Below, piece by piece: positions 22,872 through 32,390 of a DNA stretch of 64,000 nt. Below the pieces are notes generated by a model, which saw only the letters and a list, made by a program, of their open reading frames with translations, made no database searches and was not told the DNA's origin. This DNA comes from Companilactobacillus futsaii JCM 17355 (lineage in GTDB: Bacteria > Bacillota > Bacilli > Lactobacillales > Lactobacillaceae). The DNA lies in the NCBI RefSeq assembly GCF_001435505.1, contig NZ_AZDO01000139.1, positions 92,437-156,436 of the forward strand, given 5' to 3'. The translations under genes and the position numbers were made by a program. Each line of letters starts with the position of its first letter. The stretch's first letter is position 1.

Positions 22872-22967
22872 TCAATTTCCTATGCTGGTGGAAAAGATTT
22901 GAGTTCCTTACGCAAGGTTGATTATGTAATTGTTAAAAATTCTATTTATAACGGTGACGTATATTAA
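22872..22967 (+). pseudogene. guaC: Separated C-terminal 31 codons of guaC
   Basis: The frame of guaC stays open after its TAA and reads [23 protein letters not shown], the typical end of GMP reductase, to a second TAA at 22965-22967. There is no ribosome site or start codon, so it is the untranslated remnant unless the stop is read through. Including it restores a protein of 325 residues, the family length. Confidence 0.8.
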
Positions 22968-22973
22968 TATATA

Positions 22974-23016
22974 AAAAAAGAAGCTAACGACTGGGTGTTC
23001 GTTAGCTTCTTTTTTA
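22974..23016. terminator. Strong terminator after guaC
   Basis: GAAGCTAACGA pairs with TCGTTAGCTTC, with an A run before and a T run after, so it can work in both directions. It ends guaC and possibly the facing glycosyltransferase transcript. Confidence 0.85.
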
Positions 23017-23165
23017 TGAATGGGATAGTTCATGTTCAATTTGATAAGAATCGTTGTCCATCAAACAACTTAATAACTATCAAATTTAACATTACTTTAA
23101 CAAATAAATTGGGAATTAAAAAGTATGAAAGCTTTTAAGGTATAAAAGACTATTTCTATTTTTAT

Positions 23166-24134
23166 TTAATTATTAATTTGTCGAGCCGAAAAATGATGAA
23201 TTCCTTTATTTCTTTCTTCAAATCCTTCGGTCTTACTAACAATATAACGAGGTCGATTATTTACTTGATCCAAAACTCTACCTAGATAACTACCGAGTAT
23301 ACCAATTGATAGCATCAATAGCCCCAAGGTGAATAATAACACTGTTATACCAATTGATGCAAAGCTATAATTACTTGTCGCAATTAGATATCCCAATGAG
23401 AACACTCCACTGGCCAAGGGCACAATTGAAAATAAATTAACGAAGTGCAATGGTTTCATGGAAAACGATGTAATCCCATCAACTGCTAATTTAATCATTT
23501 TTGACAAAGGATATTTCGTTTCACCGGCAATTCGTTCTTGACGATGATACAAAACACTCGTTTGTTTGAAACCAATCCATGTCACTTGTCCACGAACAAA
23601 AGGATCTTTTTCATGTAGTTTTAGTAACTGTTGGACAGCTCGTCGACCCATTAAACGAAAATCACCTGTATCCAAAGGCATGTTGATCGTTGCTAATTTT
23701 TGGAAAGTTCGGTAAAACATTTTGGCAGTGAATTTTTTAAAAATCGTTTCACCATCTCTTTGCATTCTTTTACCATAAACTATCTGATAACCTTCGCGCC
23801 ATTTTTTTATCATCTGTGGAATCACTTCAGGTGGATCTTGCAAATCGGCATCCATAACTACGACTGCATCCCCTTTGGTGTATTCCAAACCGGCCGTAAT
23901 AGCCAATTGGTGTCCAAAATTACGTGAGAATTCAACTAGTTTGATGTGGTCATTTTGAGCTAAAGCCCGTTTGATGATTTCCACCGATTTATCTTTTGAA
24001 CCATCATCAACAAAAATCAGTTCATATTTTTCTTCTTGCTGTTCAATATAATTTAATAACGTATCAATCGTAGCCTGAATACCAGCTTCTTCATTGAAGA
24101 CTGGTAAAACGATTGAGATCAATTCATTTTTCAT
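23166..24134 (-). CDS. Family 2 glycosyltransferase with C-terminal membrane anchor (YkcC/GtrB-like)
   Basis: A 322-residue GT-A fold enzyme. The N-terminus ISIVLPVFNEEAGI, the metal-binding VVMDADLQDPPE and the GDFRLM/RGQVTWIGF segments are typical of GtrB/DpmI-type enzymes. These load a sugar from a nucleotide onto polyprenyl phosphate. Two C-terminal membrane helices (about 228-250 and 262-290) anchor it. The next gene is a GT39 mannosyltransferase-like protein that would use the lipid-linked sugar outside the membrane. The pair matches Bacillus ykcC-ykcB. The acceptor is not known; cell-wall polymer glycosylation is a reasonable inference. Confidence 0.8.
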   Translation of the reverse strand: MKNELISIVLPVFNEEAGIQATIDTLLNYIEQQEEKYELIFVDDGSKDKSVEIIKRALAQNDHIKLVEFSRNFGHQLAITAGLEYTKGDAVVVMDADLQDPPEVIPQMIKKWREGYQIVYGKRMQRDGETIFKKFTAKMFYRTFQKLATINMPLDTGDFRLMGRRAVQQLLKLHEKDPFVRGQVTWIGFKQTSVLYHRQERIAGETKYPLSKMIKLAVDGITSFSMKPLHFVNLFSIVPLASGVFSLGYLIATSNYSFASIGITVLLFTLGLLMLSIGILGSYLGRVLDQVNNRPRYIVSKTEGFEERNKGIHHFSARQINN

Positions 24135-24154
24135 GAGAACATTCCTTTCATTGA

Positions 24155-26509
24155 TTATTTATAAATACTTGATAAATCATAAAGCGTTCCTGATTGTCCG
24201 GGTCCACCTTGACCAGGTTGACCATTCTTCATTGATTTCTTCATTGATTTCTTCATTTTCTTTAATTGTTTCTTAGTCAACTTCTTCTTACCTGTTGGCT
24301 TTTGCGAATTGCCATTTGGTCCTCCACTAGGAGCATTACCGCTTGGGGCATTGCCAGTGTTACTTGAAGAACTAGGTTTTGATGGTGGATTTGTTGAACC
24401 ACTTGGCATTTGACCATTAGATTTAGTCTTTGAAGCAACTGTCACCGAACTAGAATTATTAGTTTGGGTATTACTACTACTTAAAGTGACCTTTTTGGCA
24501 TGTTTCTTGATCCAATTTACAATTTGATTATTGGAACCGCCAGTCTTGCCACCAGAATAGTAATATTTGACCTTGCCTTCTTTGACTAATTTCTTAAATT
24601 GTTTCAAGGTAATAGCTTTATCAGTTCCGTTAAAACCACCCATAGCCATGACTGCTTCACCAGTTTTAATAATGTATGGAGCAGCTGTACTTGAGTCATC
24701 AGTAGCAAATAAGTACTCAGCGTTGCCTTGATGTTTTTGCAAATACTTCAAAAGTGTTGTATCGACTTGAGAATTACCCATGCCGCCACCACCGCCTACT
24801 GAAGAAAGCAATGATGGCCCAGCACTTGGAATTCCGTCACTAGAACCAGCTAAGGTTGGTGTCAATGACCACCAAGTTGGAGCTAACATAACAATTATTA
24901 AAGCTGTAATTGGCCAAACTCGTTTATTCTTCAACTTGATTGCAATCCAAGGTAAAACGAATAATGGAATTGAAATGATAATCCCAGCAATCAATAAGAT
25001 CCAGCTTAAAGTTGGATAGTAGTCATTCAAATACCAAGCTTGTAAAATACTTGTTGCTAGAATTGAAATCGGCAAAAGCATAGACCAGAGTGATTTTTCT
25101 CTCCATTGCTTGATCATTGTATAGATTCCGATCCCGGCTAAAGCAGCCATCGCTGGAGCCAACATGATCGTATAGTATGGATGGAAGAAACTAGCTACTG
25201 AGAAAAATCCTCCGACAGGAACTAGCCAGCCTAACCAAAGCCAAAGTTCTTTTCTTTGTGGCGTCAAAGCATACCATTTCTTCATCTTGGAATTTCTGAA
25301 ATAGGCGTAACTAGAAATGACACCAAAAACTGCTAATAACATTAACCAACTAATTTGTGGTCCTAATTCTTTTTGTAATAATCTGAATGGTCCAGCAGTA
25401 CCAATATTGAAGGCACCGCCTCCACCACCAGTCATTGTTCCTTGTTTCTTATTACCCGAAGGGATACTTGGAGCATTGCCCTTTTTAGAACTAGGCTTTG
25501 CAGGTGGATTACCTTTTGAACTAGATTTCTTAGTCCCACTAGGTGGCATTGGAGCATTATTTGATTTCTTACTATTAGACTTCTTAGAACCTGACGGTGG
25601 TGTCATTGATTTAGAATTCTTAGAAGACTTATTACCCATACCTGGGAACGCTCCACCTGTACCGGTTGTTTGTCCTAACAAACGTTGCGTTCCATTATAT
25701 CCAAAGGCTAGTTCCAAAGCAGAGTTTGTTTCGGACCCACCTTCATAAGGTCGATTAGATGAATTAGTCATATCAACTGACAATGGCCAAATCAAAGTGA
25801 AAACTGCTAAAAAGACTGTTGCAATCGACAAATGCATTATTTTCTTTTTCCAGTTAACTTGAGCACTTAACCAATAGTAAAGATAAAGTGCTGGTAAGAT
25901 CATGAAAGCTTGTAACATTTTGATGTTGAACGAAAAGCCAACTAATGCAAAGCCAATCCACAAAAAGCGCTGCTGTTGCTTCAAAACTGCCTTTTGAACG
26001 AACCAGACTGACAATAATAGGAAGAAAACTAAAGTTGCATCCATATTATTAGTTCTAGAATCTGCTACAACGATTGGCGTTAAGGTCATAATTAATGCCG
26101 CAATTCGTGCTGGAATTTTACCAAAACGTTTCGAAACTAGGTTGTAAATCAAGTAAACGGACCCAATTCCAAATAAAATTGATGGTAAAACAACACTCCA
26201 GCCGTGAACACCAAAAATTTTTGCGCTGATTGTCATAAACCATAGAGCTACTGGTGGCTTATCAACAGTAATAAAACCAGCAGGATCAAAACTGGCATAC
26301 CAGAAGTTTTTGAAACTCTTGGTCATACTAACGATTGCCGCAGTATAGAAATTATTAGCCTCTTCTGCCTCCCAAATATTCCAGGCATACAGAAATGCCG
26401 CTAAGATCAAAATGGCAATCAGCCAATAATCATACTTAATATTTCTTAATTTATCGAAAAAATTATTTTGACGCCTTGTCTCACGTCGTAAATTTTTTGA
26501 TTCCATCAT
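24155..26509 (-). CDS. ArnT/PMT-like GT39 glycosyltransferase (YkcB-like) with low-complexity extracellular loops
   Basis: A 784-residue membrane enzyme with an N-terminal RNN tail and about a dozen membrane segments. The catalytic loop carries the acidic EAEEANNFYTAA motif (about residues 48-59), and VDKPPVALW resembles ArnT and eukaryotic PMT. Two low-complexity Ser/Lys/Pro/Gly-rich inserts interrupt it: one between membrane segments (about 290-375) and one near the C-terminus (about 700-775). YkcA/B proteins carry similar Gly-rich stretches. With the GT2 gene it would transfer a sugar from a lipid carrier to a surface acceptor. A 28-codon peptide gene lies upstream. Confidence 0.8.
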   Translation of the reverse strand: MMESKNLRRETRRQNNFFDKLRNIKYDYWLIAILILAAFLYAWNIWEAEEANNFYTAAIVSMTKSFKNFWYASFDPAGFITVDKPPVALWFMTISAKIFGVHGWSVVLPSILFGIGSVYLIYNLVSKRFGKIPARIAALIMTLTPIVVADSRTNNMDATLVFFLLLSVWFVQKAVLKQQQRFLWIGFALVGFSFNIKMLQAFMILPALYLYYWLSAQVNWKKKIMHLSIATVFLAVFTLIWPLSVDMTNSSNRPYEGGSETNSALELAFGYNGTQRLLGQTTGTGGAFPGMGNKSSKNSKSMTPPSGSKKSNSKKSNNAPMPPSGTKKSSSKGNPPAKPSSKKGNAPSIPSGNKKQGTMTGGGGGAFNIGTAGPFRLLQKELGPQISWLMLLAVFGVISSYAYFRNSKMKKWYALTPQRKELWLWLGWLVPVGGFFSVASFFHPYYTIMLAPAMAALAGIGIYTMIKQWREKSLWSMLLPISILATSILQAWYLNDYYPTLSWILLIAGIIISIPLFVLPWIAIKLKNKRVWPITALIIVMLAPTWWSLTPTLAGSSDGIPSAGPSLLSSVGGGGGMGNSQVDTTLLKYLQKHQGNAEYLFATDDSSTAAPYIIKTGEAVMAMGGFNGTDKAITLKQFKKLVKEGKVKYYYSGGKTGGSNNQIVNWIKKHAKKVTLSSSNTQTNNSSSVTVASKTKSNGQMPSGSTNPPSKPSSSSNTGNAPSGNAPSGGPNGNSQKPTGKKKLTKKQLKKMKKSMKKSMKNGQPGQGGPGQSGTLYDLSSIYK

Positions 26510-26524
26510 TTATCTTCTCCCATC

Positions 26525-26611
26525 TTAGAAAACAATATTTATAAAGAAACAAATGATTGAATAAACTAGTATCGAACATAAAATCGATTTTAATTGTGAT
26601 TTATTTTTCAT
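26525..26611 (-). CDS. 28-residue membrane peptide upstream of ykcB-like gene
   Basis: Starts MKNKSQLKSILCSILVYS after AAGGAATTTGAGCAG and is hydrophobic from residue 9 onward. It lies 15 bases before the glycosyltransferase gene, so it would be co-transcribed. Small hydrophobic genes at this position may help membrane enzymes, but no function is known. Confidence 0.4.
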   Translation of the reverse strand: MKNKSQLKSILCSILVYSIICFFINIVF

Positions 26612-26727
26612 CTGCTCAAATTCCTTTCGTTATGACAAGGACAAGATTATCCAAAATAGCTTAAATTAAGCTTAAATTAAAAAATATGCTTTATAATTAT
26701 ATTCAGAATCAATAAAAGGAGTACAAA

Positions 26728-27420
26728 ATGTCAAATAATATAAGAATTTTAGTAGTTGAAGACGATGAAAACTTAGCTAATAATATTGCTGCCTTTTTAA
26801 GTGACTTTTCACAAGTTGATATTGAAAGTGACGGCTTGAGCGGTAAATTTGCTGCAACCGAGGATGTCTACGATTTGATAATCTTAGATATTATGTTGCC
26901 GGAAATGAATGGCTATGATGTTTTAAAGAATATCCGCAAAGATAAAATCAACACGCCGGTACTGATTTTAACTGCCAAGGCTGACATCGACGACAAGGTT
27001 CATGGGTTCAATCTCGGCGCTGATGACTACCTAACTAAACCTTTCCATCGTGAAGAATTACTGGCTCGGGTCAAGGCACTTCTCAAACGAAGTGGTACTT
27101 TAGCAGACGACTCTATTTTGCGAATCAGAAATCTTGAAGTTAATTTGAACACTCACGAAACTACCAGTGACGGCGAAACTATTGCTTTAAATGGCAAAGA
27201 ATATGATTTATTAGTCTACTTATTGCAGAATAAGAATACTATTTTGACTAAAGATCAAATCTTTGAACGCATTTGGGGCTTTGATTCTGATACTTCCATC
27301 ACAGTTGTTGAAGTTTATATGAGTAATTTGCGTAAAAAGCTACGACCATCTCAAAACGATAATTTAATTAAAACTATCAGAAACGTTGGGTATATTTTCC
27401 AAGATGAAACTGAAGTCTAA
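26728..27420 (+). CDS. OmpR-family response regulator
   Basis: A 230-residue regulator. The receiver domain has the acidic pair EDD (11-13), phospho-acceptor Asp54 (LIILDIMLPEMNG), then TAKAD and the LTKPF lysine. The C-terminal winged helix spans about 125-228, with GKEYDLLVYLLQNKN and VEVYMSNLRKKL. It is translationally coupled to the histidine kinase (17-base overlap). Divergent placement from the glycosyltransferase genes suggests it may control them. Confidence 0.9.
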   Translation: MSNNIRILVVEDDENLANNIAAFLSDFSQVDIESDGLSGKFAATEDVYDLIILDIMLPEMNGYDVLKNIRKDKINTPVLILTAKADIDDKVHGFNLGADDYLTKPFHREELLARVKALLKRSGTLADDSILRIRNLEVNLNTHETTSDGETIALNGKEYDLLVYLLQNKNTILTKDQIFERIWGFDSDTSITVVEVYMSNLRKKLRPSQNDNLIKTIRNVGYIFQDETEV

Positions 27421-28720
27421 ACAATCTAAAATTACTCGCCGCCAACAGTTCAAACTATTCTTATCAATCATGGCCTCTTTTGCTGTTTTGTTCTTAACCT
27501 TAGGATTCATTATCTTTAATTTGTTTCAATCATCAACTTACAAAAGCATCGATAAAGATATGCGCGAACAAGTTGCTTCCGTCAAAAAACAACCTAACAT
27601 ACAAAAACAAACCGATCCTAATCCTGGACCCGACCATCCCGTCCAACAAAATAAACCTAATCCAAAGATGCCTTTTCAAGCTTCAATCTTAGTTTTTGAT
27701 GATAACGGTAAATTATTGAATAAAAGTAGCTTGGGTAATCGCTATTCGGTTTTGAAAAACATCAATTTAAATAAAAAAAATATTAATAAAAAACAAACCA
27801 TCGTTGTTCATAATATGAATTTCCGTTCAGTTTTAATAAAAGTTTCCAAAAATAATAATAATCCTATGTATGCTGGTCATTATGTTTTGATCATGCAAAA
27901 TATTGATACTCAGATTCAGACAATGAAGAATTTTGAAAAAATCTTAATCCTAACTTTCTTCATCTTTTGGATCATAGCTTTGGTGATTTCCTATTTCTTA
28001 GCTCGCATCAATATGTTGCCAATCGTCAAATCTTGGAAGCAACAAACCGAATTCGTCAATGATGCAGCCCACGAATTGCGGACTCCTTTGACCATCATTC
28101 AAGGAAAACTCGAGTACATGTTGACAAAGCCAAATAAAAAAATCATCGACGAAGCAGAAGCTATTTCTGTTTCTCTCGATGAAGTTAGTCGTCTTAATTC
28201 TTTAACTAACAATCTTCTGGATCTAGCCCGTTTTGACCAAGCTACGACCAAATTGAATTTCGAATATACTAAACCACAATTATTTTTAAAAGATCCAATT
28301 GAACCATTCAAAGATATTATCAATTCTCAATCAAAAGTCTTTCAAATCAATCTCAATCATCAACCCACTTTATATTTAGACCGCAATAAAATTAAACAAT
28401 TACTGATAATCTTATTAGACAATGCCACCAAATATACTCCTAAAAATGGCACTATTAAAATTTACGATCAAGTTGAAGGTTCTAAATATCAGTTCATCAT
28501 TTCTGATACTGGAGTTGGTATTAATGACAGTGATAAGAAAAAAATCTTCGGTAGATTTTACCGTGTCGACAAGTCTAGAAATCAAAGCAGTGGCGGACAC
28601 GGACTGGGCTTGGCAATCGCTAAACAAATCGTTGCTAACCATCAGGGACATATCTTCGTTCGTGACAATCTCCCCCACGGCAGTGAGTTCGTTGTTGAAC
28701 TACCAATCAAGCATAAATAA
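27404..28720 (+). CDS. Sensor histidine kinase
   Basis: The start is ATG 27404, inside the end of the response-regulator gene. A 438-residue kinase with two membrane segments (about 18-41 and 180-201), between them an extracellular sensing part of about 140 residues. The cytoplasmic H-box DAAHELRTPL has His223 and the N-box is LLDNATKYTP. G-boxes are ISDTGVGI and GGHGLGLAI. The overall form resembles the CiaH/YclK-type kinases of lactic bacteria. The signal is unknown; surface stress would fit the glycosylation neighbours. Confidence 0.9.
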   Translation: MKLKSKQSKITRRQQFKLFLSIMASFAVLFLTLGFIIFNLFQSSTYKSIDKDMREQVASVKKQPNIQKQTDPNPGPDHPVQQNKPNPKMPFQASILVFDDNGKLLNKSSLGNRYSVLKNINLNKKNINKKQTIVVHNMNFRSVLIKVSKNNNNPMYAGHYVLIMQNIDTQIQTMKNFEKILILTFFIFWIIALVISYFLARINMLPIVKSWKQQTEFVNDAAHELRTPLTIIQGKLEYMLTKPNKKIIDEAEAISVSLDEVSRLNSLTNNLLDLARFDQATTKLNFEYTKPQLFLKDPIEPFKDIINSQSKVFQINLNHQPTLYLDRNKIKQLLIILLDNATKYTPKNGTIKIYDQVEGSKYQFIISDTGVGINDSDKKKIFGRFYRVDKSRNQSSGGHGLGLAIAKQIVANHQGHIFVRDNLPHGSEFVVELPIKHK

Positions 28721-28730
28721 AAAAGTAAAA

Positions 28731-28784
28731 AAATATTAACCAACCTCAAATAAGAGAGTTGGTTAATATTTTTTATTTTCTTTT
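28731..28784 (+). terminator. Terminator after the two-component system
   Basis: AAATATTAACCAAC pairs with GTTGGTTAATATTT and is followed by a T-rich run. Confidence 0.8.
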
Positions 28785-28888
28785 TCATAAATCATAGTTC
28801 ATTTCTCAAAAACTCAATTTTAAATTTTTGAATTAGTCAGTTCTTAATAAAATGATAAGATTTCAAAGTTGTATATGGGAGGAATCTT

Positions 28889-31819
28889 ATGAAAAAGAAT
28901 AGCTTATTATTATTAATTTTAATCAGTAGTCTCTTGTTATTATTCAGCACTACTTCTGTTAAAGCAGAAACAACTGATACTTCTGTAACTGACGCTGACG
29001 TTGCTCAAGTTTTCCCACACAAGGATAATACCGAAATAATTGTCAGCTACATTCTTGAAGATCAAAAAGAATTAGTTTTAAAAACCACTGAAAAAAATGT
29101 TCTCGATATCGAAGCTCTAAAAAAGGAACTTGGTGAAGACAATGTTTTAGATGATTTAGAGAAAAATGAAACTACCGTCAAATTAAATCCAAATAAAATC
29201 TCTTTTAAATTATTCGTTAATAATCAAAAATCATTTACCTTATCTGTTCATAAAACAGACGGCGAAGAAATTTTTAATTATGATGTCAACGATACGAATC
29301 AAACCAGAGATATTGCTATTCCAACTGATGATGAAGATGAATCTGGTTGGGTCTTCTCGGAAATGTTAAAAGTCAGCGAAGGCCCTATTCTTGAACATAG
29401 TGATGGATCTAGTACTCGTCCACTTTTATATTTTGGTGATTATAACTACGCTATCCAAAAGATGTCGATCAGTGATGCTTTTAGCCCTCGTGGAATATCA
29501 CGAATCGATAGTTTAACTACTCCGGGAACTGCTGTTTTGTACGCAAGTAAGGGCAGCCGAATTGAAGATGGCATTAAAGCAAAAGGTAATCACATTTATA
29601 CTGACCACTACGGTGATCATCAAGAAAACGACTATGACATGATTCCAATTATCGACATGGGATTGAAAGGAAAACCACGTGGTATTGAAGATCGATCGAT
29701 TGGTTCTTCACGTAGTTATACTTCAAATAATTTATACAACTATGTTGTTAAAAGTGATGGTATTGGCGTTCCAGGTGTTAGTGGCCCCAATAAAATTGGT
29801 GAAAGCTATGCTATGCTAGATACGCCCAAATTTTATTATCGGACTAATCCACAAACTGGATTGGAAGAACAAAAAATGGTTTTTCATCAAAAAGCCTTTT
29901 ATGCCTATAAAAAAGGTCGCAATAATCCAGAAATCACTACTACTATTAAATTGAGTTTCAACAAGGTTGGACGCGTACAAACAAAAATTGCTTTTAAAAA
30001 TACTGGAAAATATGCTTTTGGTAACTTCGTAGGTCTTTCCAATCATGATCTTTCCTTAAATAAAGATAATCAAGAAATTAAAGATAACCGCGGTAAAGGA
30101 ATCGGTAACTATGTAAAATTGCGCGCATTAGGTAATCATCGTGGAATGTACATGCAATCTGGAGACAATCAAGTTCGAACTACTTATTATCTAAATCGTG
30201 AAAATGGTCCTGCTGGTTGGGCCGGTCGTTCTTCAAGTAAATCTTATATTGCTACCAAAGGATTCATGCACAGTCCGGGACTAATTGAAGTTATTGGTTC
30301 CTCTAACGAAAGATATTACCCATGGAAAGTCGGAAAAGACGATCACACATGGAGTTTATTAGGTGGTACCAAACCGACAAAGTTTTTCAACGACGATATA
30401 CCTGGCTATCGCTCACCATACGTTGCAGAACACCTCTATAATGCTTTTTCAGATTGGGATAAAGGAGATCTTGGCAGAGAAGATGTTAGCGGTCGCCTGG
30501 GAGTTAAAGAAAATGACCCGACTTGGGATGCCGGTTTAACAATGCGAACATCCCCTAGGGACTTATTGACTGGTCAAACTATCAAATTGGAATATGAATC
30601 GCAAATTGATGTCAAAGGGACAACTTTTAACCCTGTCTTCGAACTAGATTTACACGGAACCAACGACAACCCTCAAATCATTTCCGACAAAGAATTCCAA
30701 AATAATAAGGGTAAATTACCAATTACTGGTACCTGGTATGATTTTGATAGTACTGATGTTACGATGTATTACTCAATTGACAGTGAGGATCCTGAAGATG
30801 AACAAATTCTCTTTAATCGTTTTCAATCTCAAAAGGACGCTTTTAACGGTAAACTCAATGACATCACAAAAGTTAATTTACCGTTAAAAGGTTTAGATTC
30901 TGGTATGCATACGATTCGATTCTACATGGTCGATAAAGAAGGTCATCGTTCACAAATGCAAGAACACGTCTTAAAAATCAGTAAACCAGTTACCAATGAA
31001 CCCCAAATTGATGTAACTTCTCCAAGAGCAACTTCTAAAGACCCTTATAAGGTCTACGGTGAATCAATCGACATTAAGGGAACTTGGTCCGATAAAAATA
31101 GTGAAAAAATCAAGTATATTTCTTATCAAATCAACAATTACGACGAAAAAATCATTCGTGAAAATATCCCCAATCCTACTTTAGGAAAACAAAACATCGG
31201 TGATATTGATGGCTTAGATATTTCTTGTTGCAATAACTTCGACAAAAATAAAATCGTTTTTAAAATCGTCGATGAAGAAGGCCTCGTCGGTACTGACAGT
31301 TTCTACTTCCAACATGTTCCTGGAGGTCTAACCTTATCAGCACCGGAAGAAATCGACTTTGGAACTCTAGCAGTTTCTCCTACTGGTGGCACTCCCGTCA
31401 AACCAACTATTAAAGAAGGCAAAATTGTTTTAGGTGATTACCGTCAACAAGATGCTCCTCCTATCTCGGTTAGTCTAAAAATGGATAAATTCTATAAAGA
31501 AGAAGAACATAATGACCAAGGTGGCGGTGATGATAGTTTAGCCAATATCGATATTCCTGATAAACCAGATACTAAAATTGAAATTCCTAAAGAAGCCTTA
31601 GTTCACGATGTTTACTGGAAAGATAAACTCATCAATGGCAATGATTTGATTATCGGCCAGTCAGCGCAAAAAACTGGTCCTCAATGGGAATACAAGACTA
31701 ATTTGACTGAGGATGTTTTAAAAAACCTCAAAATCAGATTCAGATCTAACGAAAACGGCGCTTCGAGTGGAAAATATGTCAGTCATTGGACTTGGCAAAC
31801 AGTTGATTCAGTTCAGTAA
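28889..31819 (+). CDS. Large secreted cell-surface protein with WxL-like C-terminus
   Basis: A 976-residue exported protein. The signal peptide is residues 1-26, with the cleavage site after SVKA. No LPXTG motif or C-terminal membrane anchor is present. The middle contains long beta-rich stretches and two Ig-like repeats of the 'TGTWYDFDSTDVTMYYSID' / 'KGTWSDKNSEKIKYISYQI' kind (about 610-800). The last 120 residues (IDFGTLAVSP..., ending HWTWQTVDSVQ) resemble the WxL domain. WxL domains bind the wall non-covalently and normally belong to multi-gene surface complexes; here the gene stands alone. Confidence 0.7.
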   Translation: MKKNSLLLLILISSLLLLFSTTSVKAETTDTSVTDADVAQVFPHKDNTEIIVSYILEDQKELVLKTTEKNVLDIEALKKELGEDNVLDDLEKNETTVKLNPNKISFKLFVNNQKSFTLSVHKTDGEEIFNYDVNDTNQTRDIAIPTDDEDESGWVFSEMLKVSEGPILEHSDGSSTRPLLYFGDYNYAIQKMSISDAFSPRGISRIDSLTTPGTAVLYASKGSRIEDGIKAKGNHIYTDHYGDHQENDYDMIPIIDMGLKGKPRGIEDRSIGSSRSYTSNNLYNYVVKSDGIGVPGVSGPNKIGESYAMLDTPKFYYRTNPQTGLEEQKMVFHQKAFYAYKKGRNNPEITTTIKLSFNKVGRVQTKIAFKNTGKYAFGNFVGLSNHDLSLNKDNQEIKDNRGKGIGNYVKLRALGNHRGMYMQSGDNQVRTTYYLNRENGPAGWAGRSSSKSYIATKGFMHSPGLIEVIGSSNERYYPWKVGKDDHTWSLLGGTKPTKFFNDDIPGYRSPYVAEHLYNAFSDWDKGDLGREDVSGRLGVKENDPTWDAGLTMRTSPRDLLTGQTIKLEYESQIDVKGTTFNPVFELDLHGTNDNPQIISDKEFQNNKGKLPITGTWYDFDSTDVTMYYSIDSEDPEDEQILFNRFQSQKDAFNGKLNDITKVNLPLKGLDSGMHTIRFYMVDKEGHRSQMQEHVLKISKPVTNEPQIDVTSPRATSKDPYKVYGESIDIKGTWSDKNSEKIKYISYQINNYDEKIIRENIPNPTLGKQNIGDIDGLDISCCNNFDKNKIVFKIVDEEGLVGTDSFYFQHVPGGLTLSAPEEIDFGTLAVSPTGGTPVKPTIKEGKIVLGDYRQQDAPPISVSLKMDKFYKEEEHNDQGGGDDSLANIDIPDKPDTKIEIPKEALVHDVYWKDKLINGNDLIIGQSAQKTGPQWEYKTNLTEDVLKNLKIRFRSNENGASSGKYVSHWTWQTVDSVQ

Positions 31820-31907
31820 TTTTTAACCACAAATTCAATTTGAGTTTGTGGTTTTTTGTTAAGTTATGTTTTAATAAAAATATATTGATATTATGAGGTG
31901 TCCCAGT

Positions 31908-32351
31908 ATGGATAAAGAAAAAATCCAAGATTATTGGTTCAATTTTTTGCGTGATAAAAACTCGCTCTATTACCCACTAGGAGATATTACAACTTTCGGT
32001 GGCGAACCATACAAATTAGCGCATTTAGTTTATGACGGCATAAAAACCGCCACAACTTCTGCCTATGACTTGTATGAACCAAATGAGTACATGCCCCAAG
32101 TTGGTGATTACAACATCATTTTAGATGGTGATGAGAACCCACTTTGTATCACTGAAACATTGGTTACTGAAGTTGTTCCATTTAAGTATGTCAGTGCTGA
32201 ACACGCTTACCATGAAGGTGAAGGCAATCAAACTTTAGACTACTGGCGAAAAATACATACTGACTTTTTCAAAAAGGAATATCAAGCTGCTGGCAAAGAA
32301 TTCAATGATGAAATTCCTTGTTTGTGTGAAGTCTTCAAACGTGTCTACTAA
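31908..32351 (+). CDS. ASCH domain protein
   Basis: The start is at MDKEKIQDYW (after GAGGTGTCCCAGT). The 147-residue protein matches the ASCH fold (PUA-like beta barrel): YPLGDITTFGGEP, IKTATTSAYDLY (central basic/Thr loop), PQVGDYNIILDG and LCITETLVTEV. ASCH proteins are thought to bind RNA, and some hydrolyse modified cytidines. A terminator follows, shared with the convergent mscL. Confidence 0.8.
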   Translation: MDKEKIQDYWFNFLRDKNSLYYPLGDITTFGGEPYKLAHLVYDGIKTATTSAYDLYEPNEYMPQVGDYNIILDGDENPLCITETLVTEVVPFKYVSAEHAYHEGEGNQTLDYWRKIHTDFFKKEYQAAGKEFNDEIPCLCEVFKRVY

Positions 32352-32390
32352 AAAAGCGAGACTAGATATCACTCTAGTTTCGCTTTTTTA
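32352..32390. terminator. Bidirectional terminator between ASCH gene and mscL
   Basis: AAAAAAGCGAGACTAGA pairs with TCTAGTTTCGCTTTTTT around a short loop. Confidence 0.85.

Noticed and set aside
25317..25748. 143-codon plus-strand frame antisense to the large glycosyltransferase
   Set aside because: It is the complement of the Ser/Pro/Gly low-complexity insert of the real gene, gives a Pro/Leu-rich product without a start signal, and is a shadow frame.
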